Part shown: in pieces, positions 25,597 to 33,918 of the stretch
Layout: each line of letters begins with the position of its first letter
Position numbering within the stretch: the stretch's first letter is position 1
Source of the DNA: Streptomyces flavidovirens DSM 40150
GTDB taxonomy: Bacteria > Actinomycetota > Actinomycetes > Streptomycetales > Streptomycetaceae
Reading direction: 5' to 3'
Assembly: GCF_000429085.1 (NCBI RefSeq)
Contig: NZ_AUBE01000021.1
Span: 60,520 to 124,519, forward strand
DNA length: 64,000 nt
Translations under genes and position numbers: made by a program
Notes under the pieces: generated by a model
The model's input: the letters and a program-made list of their open reading frames with translations, nothing else
What the model was told of the DNA's origin: nothing
Databases searched by the model: none

Positions 25597-25618
25597 GACG
25601 CCCGGGCGCGCAGCCGAA

Positions 25619-25650
25619 CCGCCGAGCGGGGCCCGGCCGCGCTTCGGCGG
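25619..25650. terminator. Weak candidate terminator between convergent genes
   Basis: CCGCCGA at 25619-25625 pairs with TCGGCGG at 25644-25650 around a GC-rich, partly self-complementary interior. It lies between the convergent hydrolase and surface-protein genes. No T run is present. Confidence 0.3.
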
Positions 25651-25680
25651 GGGCTTGTCCGTACCCTCGCCCCCTTGGCG

Positions 25681-26637
25681 TCAGGCCCTGTTACGGGATC
25701 GGCGGCTCCTCGCCACCGCCAGTGCGGCGGCTCCCGACGCCAGCAGCAGCGCCGCTCCGCCCGCGAGGTACGGGGTGGTCGCATTGCCGCCCGTCTCCGC
25801 CAGGTTCGCCTCCGGCGCCGTCACCGTCTGGGGCTTCACATCGGGTGCTGCCGGTGCCGAAGGGTCCTGCGGCTGCTGGTTCGGCTCGTCCTTCACCGGC
25901 GGCGCCTTCGGCGACTCGCAGGTGGCGCCGGCGAGCGTGACCGTGCCGTCGACCTCGGCGACGTTCAGTTTGAGCGGGTTCACCGACACCTTGAGCTCAA
26001 GGGCCGTGGCAGCCGCCGTACGGGACGTGGTGTGCGTCTGCGACAGGTCGAGCGTCACCACGCCCACCCCCGGCACATCGACCCGCGTCGGTCCGCCCGC
26101 CGTCAGGGTCACCTTCTTCCCGAGCACGGTCACCGCACCGAGCACGTTCGACTCGGCCACCGGCTGCTTGCCCGCCTCGCACAGCGCCTTCGACGTGACC
26201 TTCTCGACCTCGATGAGCGAGAGCAGCGGGAGCCCCGGCACATGCACAGTGGCGTGCGCGAGGTTGACGTACCCCTCGGCCTTGTGCGCGTCGGCCGTCG
26301 CCTTCGCCGTGGCCACGTCGGCGCGCAGGACGCTGACCGGGTTGCCCTGCTCCACGCCGTCCAACTGGACCGTGAGTGCGGTCTTTTCGGCGCTCCCCGG
26401 AGCGTTCACTTCGTTGAGCGTGGTCGTGAGCGGCACATTGACGGTCTTGTTGAGCAGCGAGATGTCGAGCCCGGTGCGCAGGACGACGGCGCTCGCCCTG
26501 CCCTCGCCGCCACCCCCGGTGGCGTGCGCCGCCGGAGCGGCGACGAGCAGAGCGGCGGCGGGGCCCGCGGTCAGGGCGAAGGCAGCCATGGCGGCCGCGG
26601 GCCGGCGTGCGGACATGCTGAAGAAGGTGCTGTTCAA
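25681..26637 (-). CDS. SCO1860-like LAETG-anchored surface protein
   Basis: About 318 residues. An N-terminal Sec signal (Ala-rich hydrophobic core ending AAPAAHA) is followed by a beta-rich extracellular region with two Cys. The C-terminus has a Pro/Lys-rich wall-spanning stretch, the sortase motif LAETG, a hydrophobic helix and a basic tail RRSRNRA. Class E sortases of streptomycetes recognise LAXTG, so covalent linkage to peptidoglycan is expected. Function is unknown; proteins of this type sit next to the cob/ect region in other streptomycetes as I recall. The start is uncertain: TTG at 26637 with a G-rich ribosome site, or ATG at 26616. Confidence 0.85.
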   Translation of the reverse strand: MNSTFFSMSARRPAAAMAAFALTAGPAAALLVAAPAAHATGGGGEGRASAVVLRTGLDISLLNKTVNVPLTTTLNEVNAPGSAEKTALTVQLDGVEQGNPVSVLRADVATAKATADAHKAEGYVNLAHATVHVPGLPLLSLIEVEKVTSKALCEAGKQPVAESNVLGAVTVLGKKVTLTAGGPTRVDVPGVGVVTLDLSQTHTTSRTAAATALELKVSVNPLKLNVAEVDGTVTLAGATCESPKAPPVKDEPNQQPQDPSAPAAPDVKPQTVTAPEANLAETGGNATTPYLAGGAALLLASGAAALAVARSRRSRNRA

Positions 26638-26833
26638 AGCGGTGGAACCCCCACAAGTGACACGGCGCCGCCCGGCGCACTCCACGGGACACGTGGGCGC
26701 CGGGACGGCTGAGACACAGGAATACTTACGCACTTGGAGTGAACGGTCAGCCACCTGAGGTGACTTCACTCCTTCGTGGGGTTTCCGAGCCCGCATTCGA
26801 ATTTCGCGGGGCCCTCGCGCACGCCCGTTCCCC

Positions 26834-27928
26834 TCAGCCGGACACGATCCGGCCGTTCAGGATGATCCACCGCGGTGCCGCGAGCACGCGCACGTCCGCG
26901 CGCGGGTCCTCGTCGTACACCACCAGGTCGGCAGGCGCGCCCTCCTCCAGCAGCGGGCGCCCGAGCCACCGCCGCGCGCCCCATGCCGTGGCCGAGAGGG
27001 CGTCGATCGCGGGAATGCCCGCCTTCACCAGCTCCGCGACCTCGTCCGCCACCAGCCCGTGGGCCAGCGAACCGCCCGCATCTGTACCGACGAAGACCGG
27101 GACGCCCGCGTCGTACGCCGCGCGGACCGTGTCGTAACGGCGCGCGTGCAGGGCCCGCATGTGCGCCGACCAGCGGGGGAACTTCGCCTCGCCGCCGTCC
27201 GCGAGGTGCGGGAACGTCGCGATGTTGACCAGGGTGGGGACGATCGCGACACCTCGCTCGGCGAAGAGCGGGATGGTGTCCTCGGTCAGGCCCGTGGCGT
27301 GCTCGATGCAGTCGATGCCCGCTTCGACGAGGTCGCGCAGCGACTCCTCCGCGAAGCAGTGCGCGGTGACCCGGGCGCCCAGCCGGTGCGCCTGCGCGAT
27401 GGCCGCCTCCACCTCGCCGCGCGGCCAGCACGCGCCCAGGTCCCCGGTCTCCCGGTCGAGCCAGTCGCCGACGAGCTTGACCCAGCCGTCGCCGCGCCGC
27501 GCCTCGCGGGCGACGTACGCGACCAGGTCGCCCGGCTCGATCTCGTGGGCGTAGTTACGGATGTAGCGGCGGGTACGGGCGATGTGCCGCCCCGCCCTGA
27601 TGATCTTGGGCAGGTCGTCCCGGTCGTCGATCCACCGGGTGTCGGACGGCGACCCGGCGTCGCGGATCAGCAGCGTGCCCGCCTCCCGGTCGGTGAGCGC
27701 CTGCTTCTCGCTGGTGGCCTCGTCGACGGGGCCGTGCCGGTCGAGTCCGACATGGCAGTGCGCGTCGACCAGTCCGGGCAGCGCCCAGCCGTGGACGACC
27801 GGCACATCGCGTACGCCCACGGGCCGTTCGTACGTGATCCTGCCGTCCACCGCCCACAGCTCGTCCCGTACGTCGTCGGGCCCGGCGAGCACCCGCCCCT
27901 TCACCCGCAGCACCATGCGATCGCTCAT
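26834..27928 (-). CDS. Metal-dependent amidohydrolase
   Basis: Protein of about 364 residues of the amidohydrolase superfamily (imidazolonepropionase/prolidase-like branch). The composite beta-sandwich strands at the N-terminus (MVLRVKGRVLAG) precede the metal motif LVDAHCHVGLD. Further ligands are in VTAHCFAEESLRDL and IEHATGL, and the catalytic Asp in FVGTDAGGSLAHGL. The C-terminus closes the sandwich with GAPADLVVYDEDPRAD. The substrate is unknown. ATG at 27928 is preferred; an in-frame GTG at 27937 is possible. It is divergent from the aminotransferase gene. Confidence 0.88.
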   Translation of the reverse strand: MSDRMVLRVKGRVLAGPDDVRDELWAVDGRITYERPVGVRDVPVVHGWALPGLVDAHCHVGLDRHGPVDEATSEKQALTDREAGTLLIRDAGSPSDTRWIDDRDDLPKIIRAGRHIARTRRYIRNYAHEIEPGDLVAYVAREARRGDGWVKLVGDWLDRETGDLGACWPRGEVEAAIAQAHRLGARVTAHCFAEESLRDLVEAGIDCIEHATGLTEDTIPLFAERGVAIVPTLVNIATFPHLADGGEAKFPRWSAHMRALHARRYDTVRAAYDAGVPVFVGTDAGGSLAHGLVADEVAELVKAGIPAIDALSATAWGARRWLGRPLLEEGAPADLVVYDEDPRADVRVLAAPRWIILNGRIVSG

Positions 27929-28004
27929 GTACAGCACTCTACGAGGGGGCGGTTACGCTCGGCCGGGAGAGATCGAACATCCGAAGATCGAAGAGAGCTC
28001 CGCC

Positions 28005-29111
28005 GTGACACACCCGCTTCTGGACCTGGCCCCGCTGACCGCCGCGCACTTCGCGGCCATCGAACGCCGGGTCGCCGCCCTCCTCTCCACCGAGCAGGAC
28101 GTGGTCATCATGCAGGGTGAGGCGCTGCTTCCCCTCGAAGGCTGCATCCGCGGCGGCGCCCGTCCGGGATCGGCCGCGCTGAACGTGGTGACCGGGCCGT
28201 ACGGGCAGACCTTCGGCAACTGGCTGCGCGACTGCGGCGCGGCCGTCTTCGATCTCGCCGTCCCGTTCCACACGGCGGTGACCGCCGAGCAGATCGGGCA
28301 GGCGCTCGACGAGCACCCGGAGATCGACTTCGTCTCGCTGGTGCACGCGGAGGCCGCGACCGGAAACACCAACCCGGTGGCGGAGATCGGCGAGGTCGTA
28401 CGGGCCCACGGCGCCCTCTTCATGCTCGACGCGGTCGCTTCGGTGGGCGCCGAGCCGCTGCTGCCGGACGCGTGGGGCGTGGACCTGTGCGTGATCGGGG
28501 CGCAGAAGGCGATGGGCGGGCCGGCCGGGGTCTCCGCGGTGTCGGTGAGCGAGCGGGCCTGGGAGCGGTTCGCCGCGAACCCCGCCGCCCCGCGCCGCTC
28601 GTACCTCTCCCTCCTGGACTGGAAGGAGCGGTGGATCGACGGCGGGCGCAGGGCGCTGCTGCACGCGCCCGCGCAGCTCGAGATGCTGGCGCTGGAGGCG
28701 TGTCTGGAGCGTATCGAGGCGGAGGGGCTCGGCGCCGTGGAGGCCAGGCACCTGGCCGCCGCCTCGGCCACCCGCGCGGGCGCGATCGCGCTGGGCGGGG
28801 GCCTGGAGCCGTACGTCCAGGCGGCGCGGGACGCCGCGCCGGTCGCCACGACGCTGCGCACCCCCGCCGGGGTGGACGCGTCGCAGGTCGTCGCGAAGGC
28901 GCTCGCCGCCGACCCGTCGCTGCCGCTGATCGCGGGCGGCGGGGCGCTGTCCAAAGAGATGATCCGGGTCAATCACTACGGTGTCGATGCCACACGGGGT
29001 GTGGTCCAGTCGTCGCTGGCCGCACTGGGCGCGGCACTGAGCGAATCGGGTCTGCGGGTCGACTCCGAGGCTGCCCGAAAGGCTGTGGCGGAAACCTGGC
29101 CCAGCGCATAA
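28005..29111 (+). CDS. Class V (alanine-glyoxylate/serine-pyruvate type) aminotransferase
   Basis: Protein of 368 residues. The small-domain and cofactor motifs of class V enzymes are visible, including LDAVASVGAEPLLPDAWGVD and the Schiff-base lysine Lys168 in VIGAQKAMGGPAG. VNHYGVDATRGVV is near the C-terminus. Relatives transfer the amino group between alanine, serine or aspartate and glyoxylate or pyruvate. It starts at GTG 28005 with AGAGAG seven bases upstream. It lies directly upstream of ectABCD, but a strong terminator separates them. A link to ectoine precursor supply is possible but only a guess. Confidence 0.88.
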   Translation: MTHPLLDLAPLTAAHFAAIERRVAALLSTEQDVVIMQGEALLPLEGCIRGGARPGSAALNVVTGPYGQTFGNWLRDCGAAVFDLAVPFHTAVTAEQIGQALDEHPEIDFVSLVHAEAATGNTNPVAEIGEVVRAHGALFMLDAVASVGAEPLLPDAWGVDLCVIGAQKAMGGPAGVSAVSVSERAWERFAANPAAPRRSYLSLLDWKERWIDGGRRALLHAPAQLEMLALEACLERIEAEGLGAVEARHLAAASATRAGAIALGGGLEPYVQAARDAAPVATTLRTPAGVDASQVVAKALAADPSLPLIAGGGALSKEMIRVNHYGVDATRGVVQSSLAALGAALSESGLRVDSEAARKAVAETWPSA

Positions 29112-29140
29112 GTTCTTTGAATTCAGTGAATTAACGGATA

Positions 29141-29173
29141 ACGGGAAGCTGCTTTATCAGTGCAGCTTCCCGT
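29141..29173 (+). terminator. Rho-independent terminator after the class V aminotransferase
   Basis: ACGGGAAGCTGC (29141-29152) pairs perfectly with 29162-29173 around a nine-base AT-rich loop. It is followed by TTTCTTCT. A classic intrinsic terminator 30 bp after the stop codon; it isolates ectA from upstream transcription. Confidence 0.9.
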
Positions 29174-29209
29174 TTTCTTCTGCCCCGTATCTCCGACCGT
29201 AAACGCCAA

Positions 29210-29297
29210 GGTTTCAACAGGAACTCGACCCGGTTTCAACCATGTGACCGACTCCACATCGAAGGCGATTTGCCCGGTTATTTCCGGCCAAATCGCC
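29210..29297 (+). promoter_or_regulatory. Repeat-rich upstream region of ectABCD
   Basis: Two exact GGTTTCAAC copies (29210-29218 and 29232-29240) are spaced 22 bp, two helical turns. They are followed by a 34-bp near-perfect palindrome at 29264-29297: arms of 14 bp with one mismatch (GGCGATTTG and CAAATCGCC outermost, CCGG innermost) around loop TTATTT. This 300-bp gap between the terminator and ectA is more AT-rich than its surroundings and must hold the ect promoter. Operator or RNA-hairpin roles are both possible. Confidence 0.6.
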
Positions 29298-29412
29298 CGG
29301 ATTTGCAGTCTGCTCGCGTGAAGGGCGGTCTCGCGCGATAACACAGAACGCGTCCTCACCCAACCCCTTCCGACGATGCACTTTTTGAATTTGCTCGGTA
29401 AATTCCATCCGC

Positions 29413-29946
29413 ATGACCGCCGCACCAGCAGACCTTGCACGTGCCCGAAGCGAATTCCTGCAGATCGAAGCTCCGCGAGTGGAGGACGGAGCCGCGATCT
29501 GGCGCATTGCCCGCGACTCCAAGGCCCTGGACCTCAACTCCTCGTACAGCTATCTGCTGTGGTGCCGCGACTTCGCGGCGACGTCCGTCGTGGCCAGGGA
29601 CAGTCCCGGCGGTGAGCCGATCGCGTTCATCACGGGCTACATACGCCCCGAGCGCCCCGACACCCTCGTCGTCTGGCAGGTCGCCGTCGACCACGACCAC
29701 CGCGGCCAGGGGCTGGCCGGCACGCTCCTGGAGGCGCTGAGCGAGAGGGTCGCCGCCCGTCAGGGGGTGAAGGCGATCGAGACGACCGTGACCCCGGACA
29801 ACACCGCCTCCAACCGGCTGTTCACCTCGTACGCCGAGCGGCGCGGAGCGTCCGTCGAGCGTGAAGTGCTCTTCGACGGCGGGCTGTTCCCCGAGGGCAC
29901 CCACCTGCCCGAGGTGCTGTACCGCATCGGCCCGATCGCTTCCTGA
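29413..29946 (+). CDS. ectA: L-2,4-diaminobutyrate N-gamma-acetyltransferase
   Basis: GNAT enzyme of 177 residues. The acetyl-CoA loop is VDHDHRGQGLAGTLLEAL near residue 94, followed by the NTASNRLFTSYAERRG motif. It makes N-gamma-acetyl-diaminobutyrate, the second step of ectoine synthesis. ATG at 29413. It is first in ectABCD, with a 53-bp pyrimidine-rich gap before ectB. Length and motifs are typical. Confidence 0.96.
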   Translation: MTAAPADLARARSEFLQIEAPRVEDGAAIWRIARDSKALDLNSSYSYLLWCRDFAATSVVARDSPGGEPIAFITGYIRPERPDTLVVWQVAVDHDHRGQGLAGTLLEALSERVAARQGVKAIETTVTPDNTASNRLFTSYAERRGASVEREVLFDGGLFPEGTHLPEVLYRIGPIAS

Positions 29947-29999
29947 GCAGCCCTCCCCCCTTCCCCCCATACTTCCCCCCTCTCTCCCAGGAGACCGCC

Positions 30000-31268
30000 G
30001 TGACCATCACCCCTCCCGCCCTGAGCGTCTTCGAGACCCTGGAATCCGAGGTACGCAGCTACTGCCGCGGCTGGCCGGCCGTGTTCGACCGCGCGCAGGG
30101 CAGCCACCTCCACGACGAGGACGGCCATACGTACCTCGACTTCTTCGCCGGCGCCGGGTCACTCAACTACGGCCACAACAACCCGGTGCTGAAACGGGCG
30201 CTCATCGACTACATCGAGCGCGACGGCATCACCCACGGCCTGGACATGGCGACGACCGCCAAGCGCGCCTTCCTGGAGACGTTCGAGAACGTGATCCTGC
30301 GGCCGCGCGATCTGCCGTACAAGGTGATGTTCCCGGGCCCGACGGGCACCAACGCCGTCGAGGCCGCGCTGAAGCTGGCCCGCAAGGTCAAGGGCCGCGA
30401 GTCGGTCGTCTCCTTCACCAACGCCTTCCACGGCATGTCGCTCGGCTCGCTCGCCGTCACCGGCAACGCGTTCAAGCGGGCCGGCGCCGGCATACCGCTG
30501 GTGCACGGCACGCCGATGCCGTTCGACAACTACTTCGACGGCACGGTCGAGGACTTCCTGTGGTTCGAGCGGCTGCTCGAGGACCAGGGCTCCGGCCTCA
30601 ACAAGCCCGCCGCGGTGATCGTCGAGACGGTGCAGGGCGAGGGCGGCATCAATGTGGCCCGCGCCGAGTGGCTGCGCGCGCTCCAGGACCTGTGCCACCG
30701 CCAGGACATGCTGCTGATCGTCGACGACATCCAGATGGGCTGCGGCCGTACCGGCGGCTTCTTCTCCTTCGAAGAGGCCGGCATCACGCCCGACATCGTC
30801 ACCCTGTCGAAGTCCATCAGCGGCTACGGCATGCCGATGTCGCTCTGCCTCTTCAAGCCCGAGCTCGACGTGTGGGAGCCGGGCGAGCACAACGGCACCT
30901 TCCGCGGCAACAACCCGGCCTTCGTCACCGCCACCGCCACGCTCAACACCTACTGGGCCGACGGCCAGATGGAGAAGCAGACGCTGGCCCGCGGCGAGCA
31001 GGTCGAGCGGGCGCTGCTGGCCATCGCCGACGAGAACGCCGGGGCGGGCGTGAGCTTCCGGGGCCGCGGCCTGGTGTGGGGCCTGGAGTTCGCCGACAAG
31101 GAGCGCGCCACGGCGGTCTGCCGCCGCGCCTTCGAACTCGGCATGCTGCTGGAGACCTCGGGTCCGCAGAGCGAGGTCGTGAAGCTGCTGCCGGCGCTCA
31201 CCATCTCCCCCGACGAACTGGACGAGGGGCTGCGCATCCTGGCCCGCTCGGTCCGCGAGACCGCCTGA
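30000..31268 (+). CDS. ectB: Diaminobutyrate-2-oxoglutarate transaminase
   Basis: Class III PLP aminotransferase of 422 residues that turns aspartate semialdehyde and glutamate into L-2,4-diaminobutyrate. FPGPTGTNAVEAALKLAR is the phosphate cup, IVDDIQMGCGRTG the cofactor Asp region, and the Schiff-base lysine is Lys271 in LSKSISGYG. GTG start at 30000 with CAGGAGA about six bases upstream. The gap before it (29947-29990) is an unusual CT tract on the coding strand. Confidence 0.97.
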   Translation: MTITPPALSVFETLESEVRSYCRGWPAVFDRAQGSHLHDEDGHTYLDFFAGAGSLNYGHNNPVLKRALIDYIERDGITHGLDMATTAKRAFLETFENVILRPRDLPYKVMFPGPTGTNAVEAALKLARKVKGRESVVSFTNAFHGMSLGSLAVTGNAFKRAGAGIPLVHGTPMPFDNYFDGTVEDFLWFERLLEDQGSGLNKPAAVIVETVQGEGGINVARAEWLRALQDLCHRQDMLLIVDDIQMGCGRTGGFFSFEEAGITPDIVTLSKSISGYGMPMSLCLFKPELDVWEPGEHNGTFRGNNPAFVTATATLNTYWADGQMEKQTLARGEQVERALLAIADENAGAGVSFRGRGLVWGLEFADKERATAVCRRAFELGMLLETSGPQSEVVKLLPALTISPDELDEGLRILARSVRETA

Positions 31269-31323
31269 CCGTTTTCATCGCGGCAACGAAGTAACGAAGT
31301 ACCACAGAAGGGCGCAACTCACC

Positions 31324-31722
31324 GTGATAGTCCGATCGTTCAAGGACATTGAAGGCACCGACCGCCATGTGAAGGCCGCCTCCGGGACCTGGGAGAGCAA
31401 GCGCATCGTGCTCGCCAAGGAGAAGGTCGGCTTCTCGCTCCACGAGACCGTGCTGTACGCGGGTACGGAGACGTCGATGTGGTACGCGAACCACATCGAG
31501 GCCGTCCTGTGCACGGAGGGCGAGGCCGAGCTCACCAACGACGAGACCGGCGAGACCCACTGGATCTCGCCGGGCACGATGTACCTGCTGGACGGCCACG
31601 AGCGTCACACCATGCGCCCGAAGACCGACTTCCGCTGCATATGCGTCTTCAACCCTCCCGTCACCGGACGGGAGGACCACGACGAGAACGGTGTCTACCC
31701 GCTGCTGACCGAGGAGGTCTGA
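31324..31722 (+). CDS. ectC: L-ectoine synthase
   Basis: Protein of 132 residues of the cupin fold. It cyclises N-gamma-acetyl-diaminobutyrate to ectoine with loss of water, using an iron centre. MWYANHIEAVLCTEGEAEL, WISPGTMYLLDGHERH and the YPLLTEE C-terminus match the family; the Glu and His ligands are retained. GTG start at 31324; it precedes ectD by three bases. Confidence 0.97.
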   Translation: MIVRSFKDIEGTDRHVKAASGTWESKRIVLAKEKVGFSLHETVLYAGTETSMWYANHIEAVLCTEGEAELTNDETGETHWISPGTMYLLDGHERHTMRPKTDFRCICVFNPPVTGREDHDENGVYPLLTEEV

Positions 31723-31725
31723 ACC

Positions 31726-32640
31726 ATGACCGACGTACTGACCGCACGCACCGAGACCACACGCGCCGACCTCTACCGGACGCGCGGCGCCGCCGAGGTG
31801 ATCACCCCCCGCCAGGACCCGGTCGTCTGGTCGGCGCCCGGCGCGCCGGGTCCCATCGAGCCCGCCGACCTCATGGGTTTCGAGCGGGACGGTTTTCTCG
31901 CCATCGACCAGCTCATCACCCCGGAAGAGGTGTCGGTCTACCGGGCGGAGCTGGACCGGCTGGTCAGGGATCCGGGGGTGCGGGCGGACGAACGCTCGAT
32001 CATCGAGCCGAAGTCCCAGTCTGTACGGTCGGTCTTCGAGGTGCACCGCATCAGTGAGGTCTTCGCGCGGCTCGTACGGGATCCGAGGGTCGTCGGCAGG
32101 GCCCGCCAGATCCTCGGCTCGGACGTGTACGTCCACCAGTCGCGGATCAACGTCAAGCCGGGCTTCGGGGCTTCGGGCTTCTACTGGCACTCGGACTTCG
32201 AGACGTGGCACGCCGAGGACGGTCTGCCGAACATGCGGACCGTGTCCGTCTCGATCGCGCTGACCGAGAACTACGCCACCAACGGCGGCCTGATGATCAT
32301 GCCGGGGTCGCACAAGGAGTTTGTGGGCTGCGCGGGCGAGACGCCCAAGGACAACTACAAGCGCTCGCTCCAGATGCAGGACGCCGGCATCCCGTCGGAC
32401 GAGGTGCTGACGCGCATGGCGGACCGGCACGGCATCAGGCTCTTCACGGGCAAGGCCGGTTCGGCGACCTGGTTCGACTGCAACGCGATGCACGGTTCGG
32501 GCGACAACATCACGCCGTACGCGCGCAGCAATGTCTTCATCGTCTTCAACAGCGTGGAGAACACGGCGGTCGAGCCGTTCGCGGCCCCCGTACGGCGGCC
32601 GGAGTTCATTGGCGCGAGGGATTTCACGCCGGTGCGGTGA
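31726..32640 (+). CDS. ectD: Ectoine 5-hydroxylase
   Basis: Non-haem Fe(II)/2-oxoglutarate dioxygenase of 304 residues that converts ectoine to 5-hydroxyectoine. The iron triad is His155 and Asp157 in FYWHSDFETWHAED and His256 in NAMHGSGDN. The signature stretch INVKPGFGASGFYWHSDFE spans the proximal ligands. Presence of ectD shows that the strain can make the hydroxylated, heat- and desiccation-protective form. It ends in a strong bidirectional terminator. Confidence 0.97.
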   Translation: MTDVLTARTETTRADLYRTRGAAEVITPRQDPVVWSAPGAPGPIEPADLMGFERDGFLAIDQLITPEEVSVYRAELDRLVRDPGVRADERSIIEPKSQSVRSVFEVHRISEVFARLVRDPRVVGRARQILGSDVYVHQSRINVKPGFGASGFYWHSDFETWHAEDGLPNMRTVSVSIALTENYATNGGLMIMPGSHKEFVGCAGETPKDNYKRSLQMQDAGIPSDEVLTRMADRHGIRLFTGKAGSATWFDCNAMHGSGDNITPYARSNVFIVFNSVENTAVEPFAAPVRRPEFIGARDFTPVR

Positions 32641-32670
32641 GGTGAGGCCGGGGCCGTGGGCGGTCACGGC

Positions 32671-32714
32671 GAGGCGGGCGGGACCGGTTCGGTGGAACCG
32701 GTCCCGCCCGCCTC
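32671..32714. terminator. Bidirectional terminator between ectD and the ene-reductase gene
   Basis: A perfect 20-bp stem, GAGGCGGGCGGGACCGGTTC (32671-32690) with its complement at 32695-32714, around loop GGTG. It lies between the ends of two convergent genes and could stop transcription from both sides. Confidence 0.85.
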
Positions 32715-32729
32715 TCGCGTTCCCCGCGC

Positions 32730-33800
32730 TCAGGCGGCGAGCGCCGGGTAGTCGGTGTAGCCCCTGTGGTCGCCGCCGAAGAAGGAGGCCGGGTCCGGGG
32801 TGTTGTACGGGCCTTCGGTCCGCAGCCGGGCCGGCAGGTCGGGGTTGGCGAGGAAGAGCGCTCCGAAGGCGACGAGGTCGGCTACGCCCTCGTCGACGAG
32901 AGCAAGCGAACCGTGGTCCGTGGGGCCCTCGGTCGCCGGGTTGAGGATGAAGGCGCCGGGGAACTTCGCGCGCAGCTCCAGAGTCAGCTCGCGCAGCCGG
33001 GGGGCGGCCTCGACGACGTGCAGGTACGCGATGCCGAGCGGGGCCACGGCCTCGACGAGCGCCGGGTAGACGAGGTCGGTGTCGGTCTCGGCGATGTCGT
33101 TGTACGGGTTGGCGGGCGAGATCCGCAGGCCGGTCCGGCCGGCGCCGATGGCCTCGGCGACCGCCTTGGTGACCTCGGCGGCGAAGCGGACACGGTTCTC
33201 GGCGGAGCCGCCCCACTCGTCGGTGCGCAGGTTGGTGTTGGTGGAGAGGAACTGGTGGATCAGGTAGCCGTTGGCTCCGTGCAGCTCGACCCCGTCGAAG
33301 CCGGCGTCGATGGCGTTGCGGGCGGCCGTCACGTACTCCGAGATGGTCTCGCGGACCTCGGCGCCGGTCAGCTCGCGCGGGGTGACGAAGTCCTTCATGC
33401 CCTCGGCCGTGTAGAGCTGCCCGGCGGCGGGAACGGCGGACGGGGCGACCGGGACCAGTCCGTCGGGCAGGAGCACGGGGTGTCCGATGCGGCCGGAGTG
33501 CATGATCTGGGCGTAGATCTTGCCACCGGCGGCGTGCACGGCGTCGGTGACCTCGCGCCAGCCCTCGGTCTGCTCCGCGCTGTGCAGGCCGGGAGTGAAC
33601 GGGTAGCCCTGGCCGACGACGGAGGGCTGGACGCCTTCGGTGACGATCAGGCCGGCGGAGGCACGCTGGGCGTAGTACTCGACCATCAGATCGGTGGGTA
33701 CGCCGCCCTCGCCGGCGCGGCTGCGGGTCATCGGAGCCATCACGACGCGGCTGGCCAGCGGGGTGCCCGAAAGGTCGAACGTATCGAATGCGGTGGTCAT
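32730..33800 (-). CDS. Old yellow enzyme-family alkene reductase (NemA-like)
   Basis: FMN-dependent ene-reductase of 356 residues, TIM barrel. N-terminal VVMAPMTRSRA, active-site region QIMHSGRIGHP (substrate His pair in the family appears later as ELHGANGYLIHQF), STNTNLRTDEWGGSAENR, and the FMN phosphate-binding C-terminal FGALFLANPDLPARL are all present. It reduces activated C=C bonds of enals, maleimides and nitro compounds with NAD(P)H. ATG at 33800 has GGAGG nine bases upstream. It is divergent from a MarR regulator gene with a shared 15-bp inverted repeat, so it is probably induced by electrophiles. Confidence 0.94.
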   Translation of the reverse strand: MTTAFDTFDLSGTPLASRVVMAPMTRSRAGEGGVPTDLMVEYYAQRASAGLIVTEGVQPSVVGQGYPFTPGLHSAEQTEGWREVTDAVHAAGGKIYAQIMHSGRIGHPVLLPDGLVPVAPSAVPAAGQLYTAEGMKDFVTPRELTGAEVRETISEYVTAARNAIDAGFDGVELHGANGYLIHQFLSTNTNLRTDEWGGSAENRVRFAAEVTKAVAEAIGAGRTGLRISPANPYNDIAETDTDLVYPALVEAVAPLGIAYLHVVEAAPRLRELTLELRAKFPGAFILNPATEGPTDHGSLALVDEGVADLVAFGALFLANPDLPARLRTEGPYNTPDPASFFGGDHRGYTDYPALAA

Positions 33801-33826
33801 GGCAGAAGCCTCCGAAAGAGATATGT

Positions 33827-33878
33827 GGTCGGCCAAGTAATCCGGCGAGAGCCACTGTAGCGCATTACTTGGCCGACC
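33827..33878. promoter_or_regulatory. Paired operator between ene-reductase and MarR genes
   Basis: GGTCGGCCAAGTAAT (33827-33841) recurs as an exact 15-bp inverted copy at 33864-33878 with a 22-bp spacer. Each copy belongs to a TTGGCCGACCAA-like semi-palindrome of the size MarR dimers bind. The two copies lie just upstream of each divergent gene. Confidence 0.7.
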
Positions 33879-33918
33879 AAGGTAAAGTTGTTTCGGACAG
33901 TTCCGACAAGGAGTTCCC

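Noticed and set aside
31198..33855. 885-codon minus-strand frame across ectB-ectD and the ene-reductase gene
   Set aside because: Shadow of ectC, ectD and a frame-shifted reading of the ene-reductase; low-complexity Arg/Gly composition and no ribosome site.
33827..33878. The 15-bp inverted repeat as insertion-sequence ends
   Set aside because: There is no transposase and only 22 bp between the arms; its place between divergent regulator and target genes fits an operator better.
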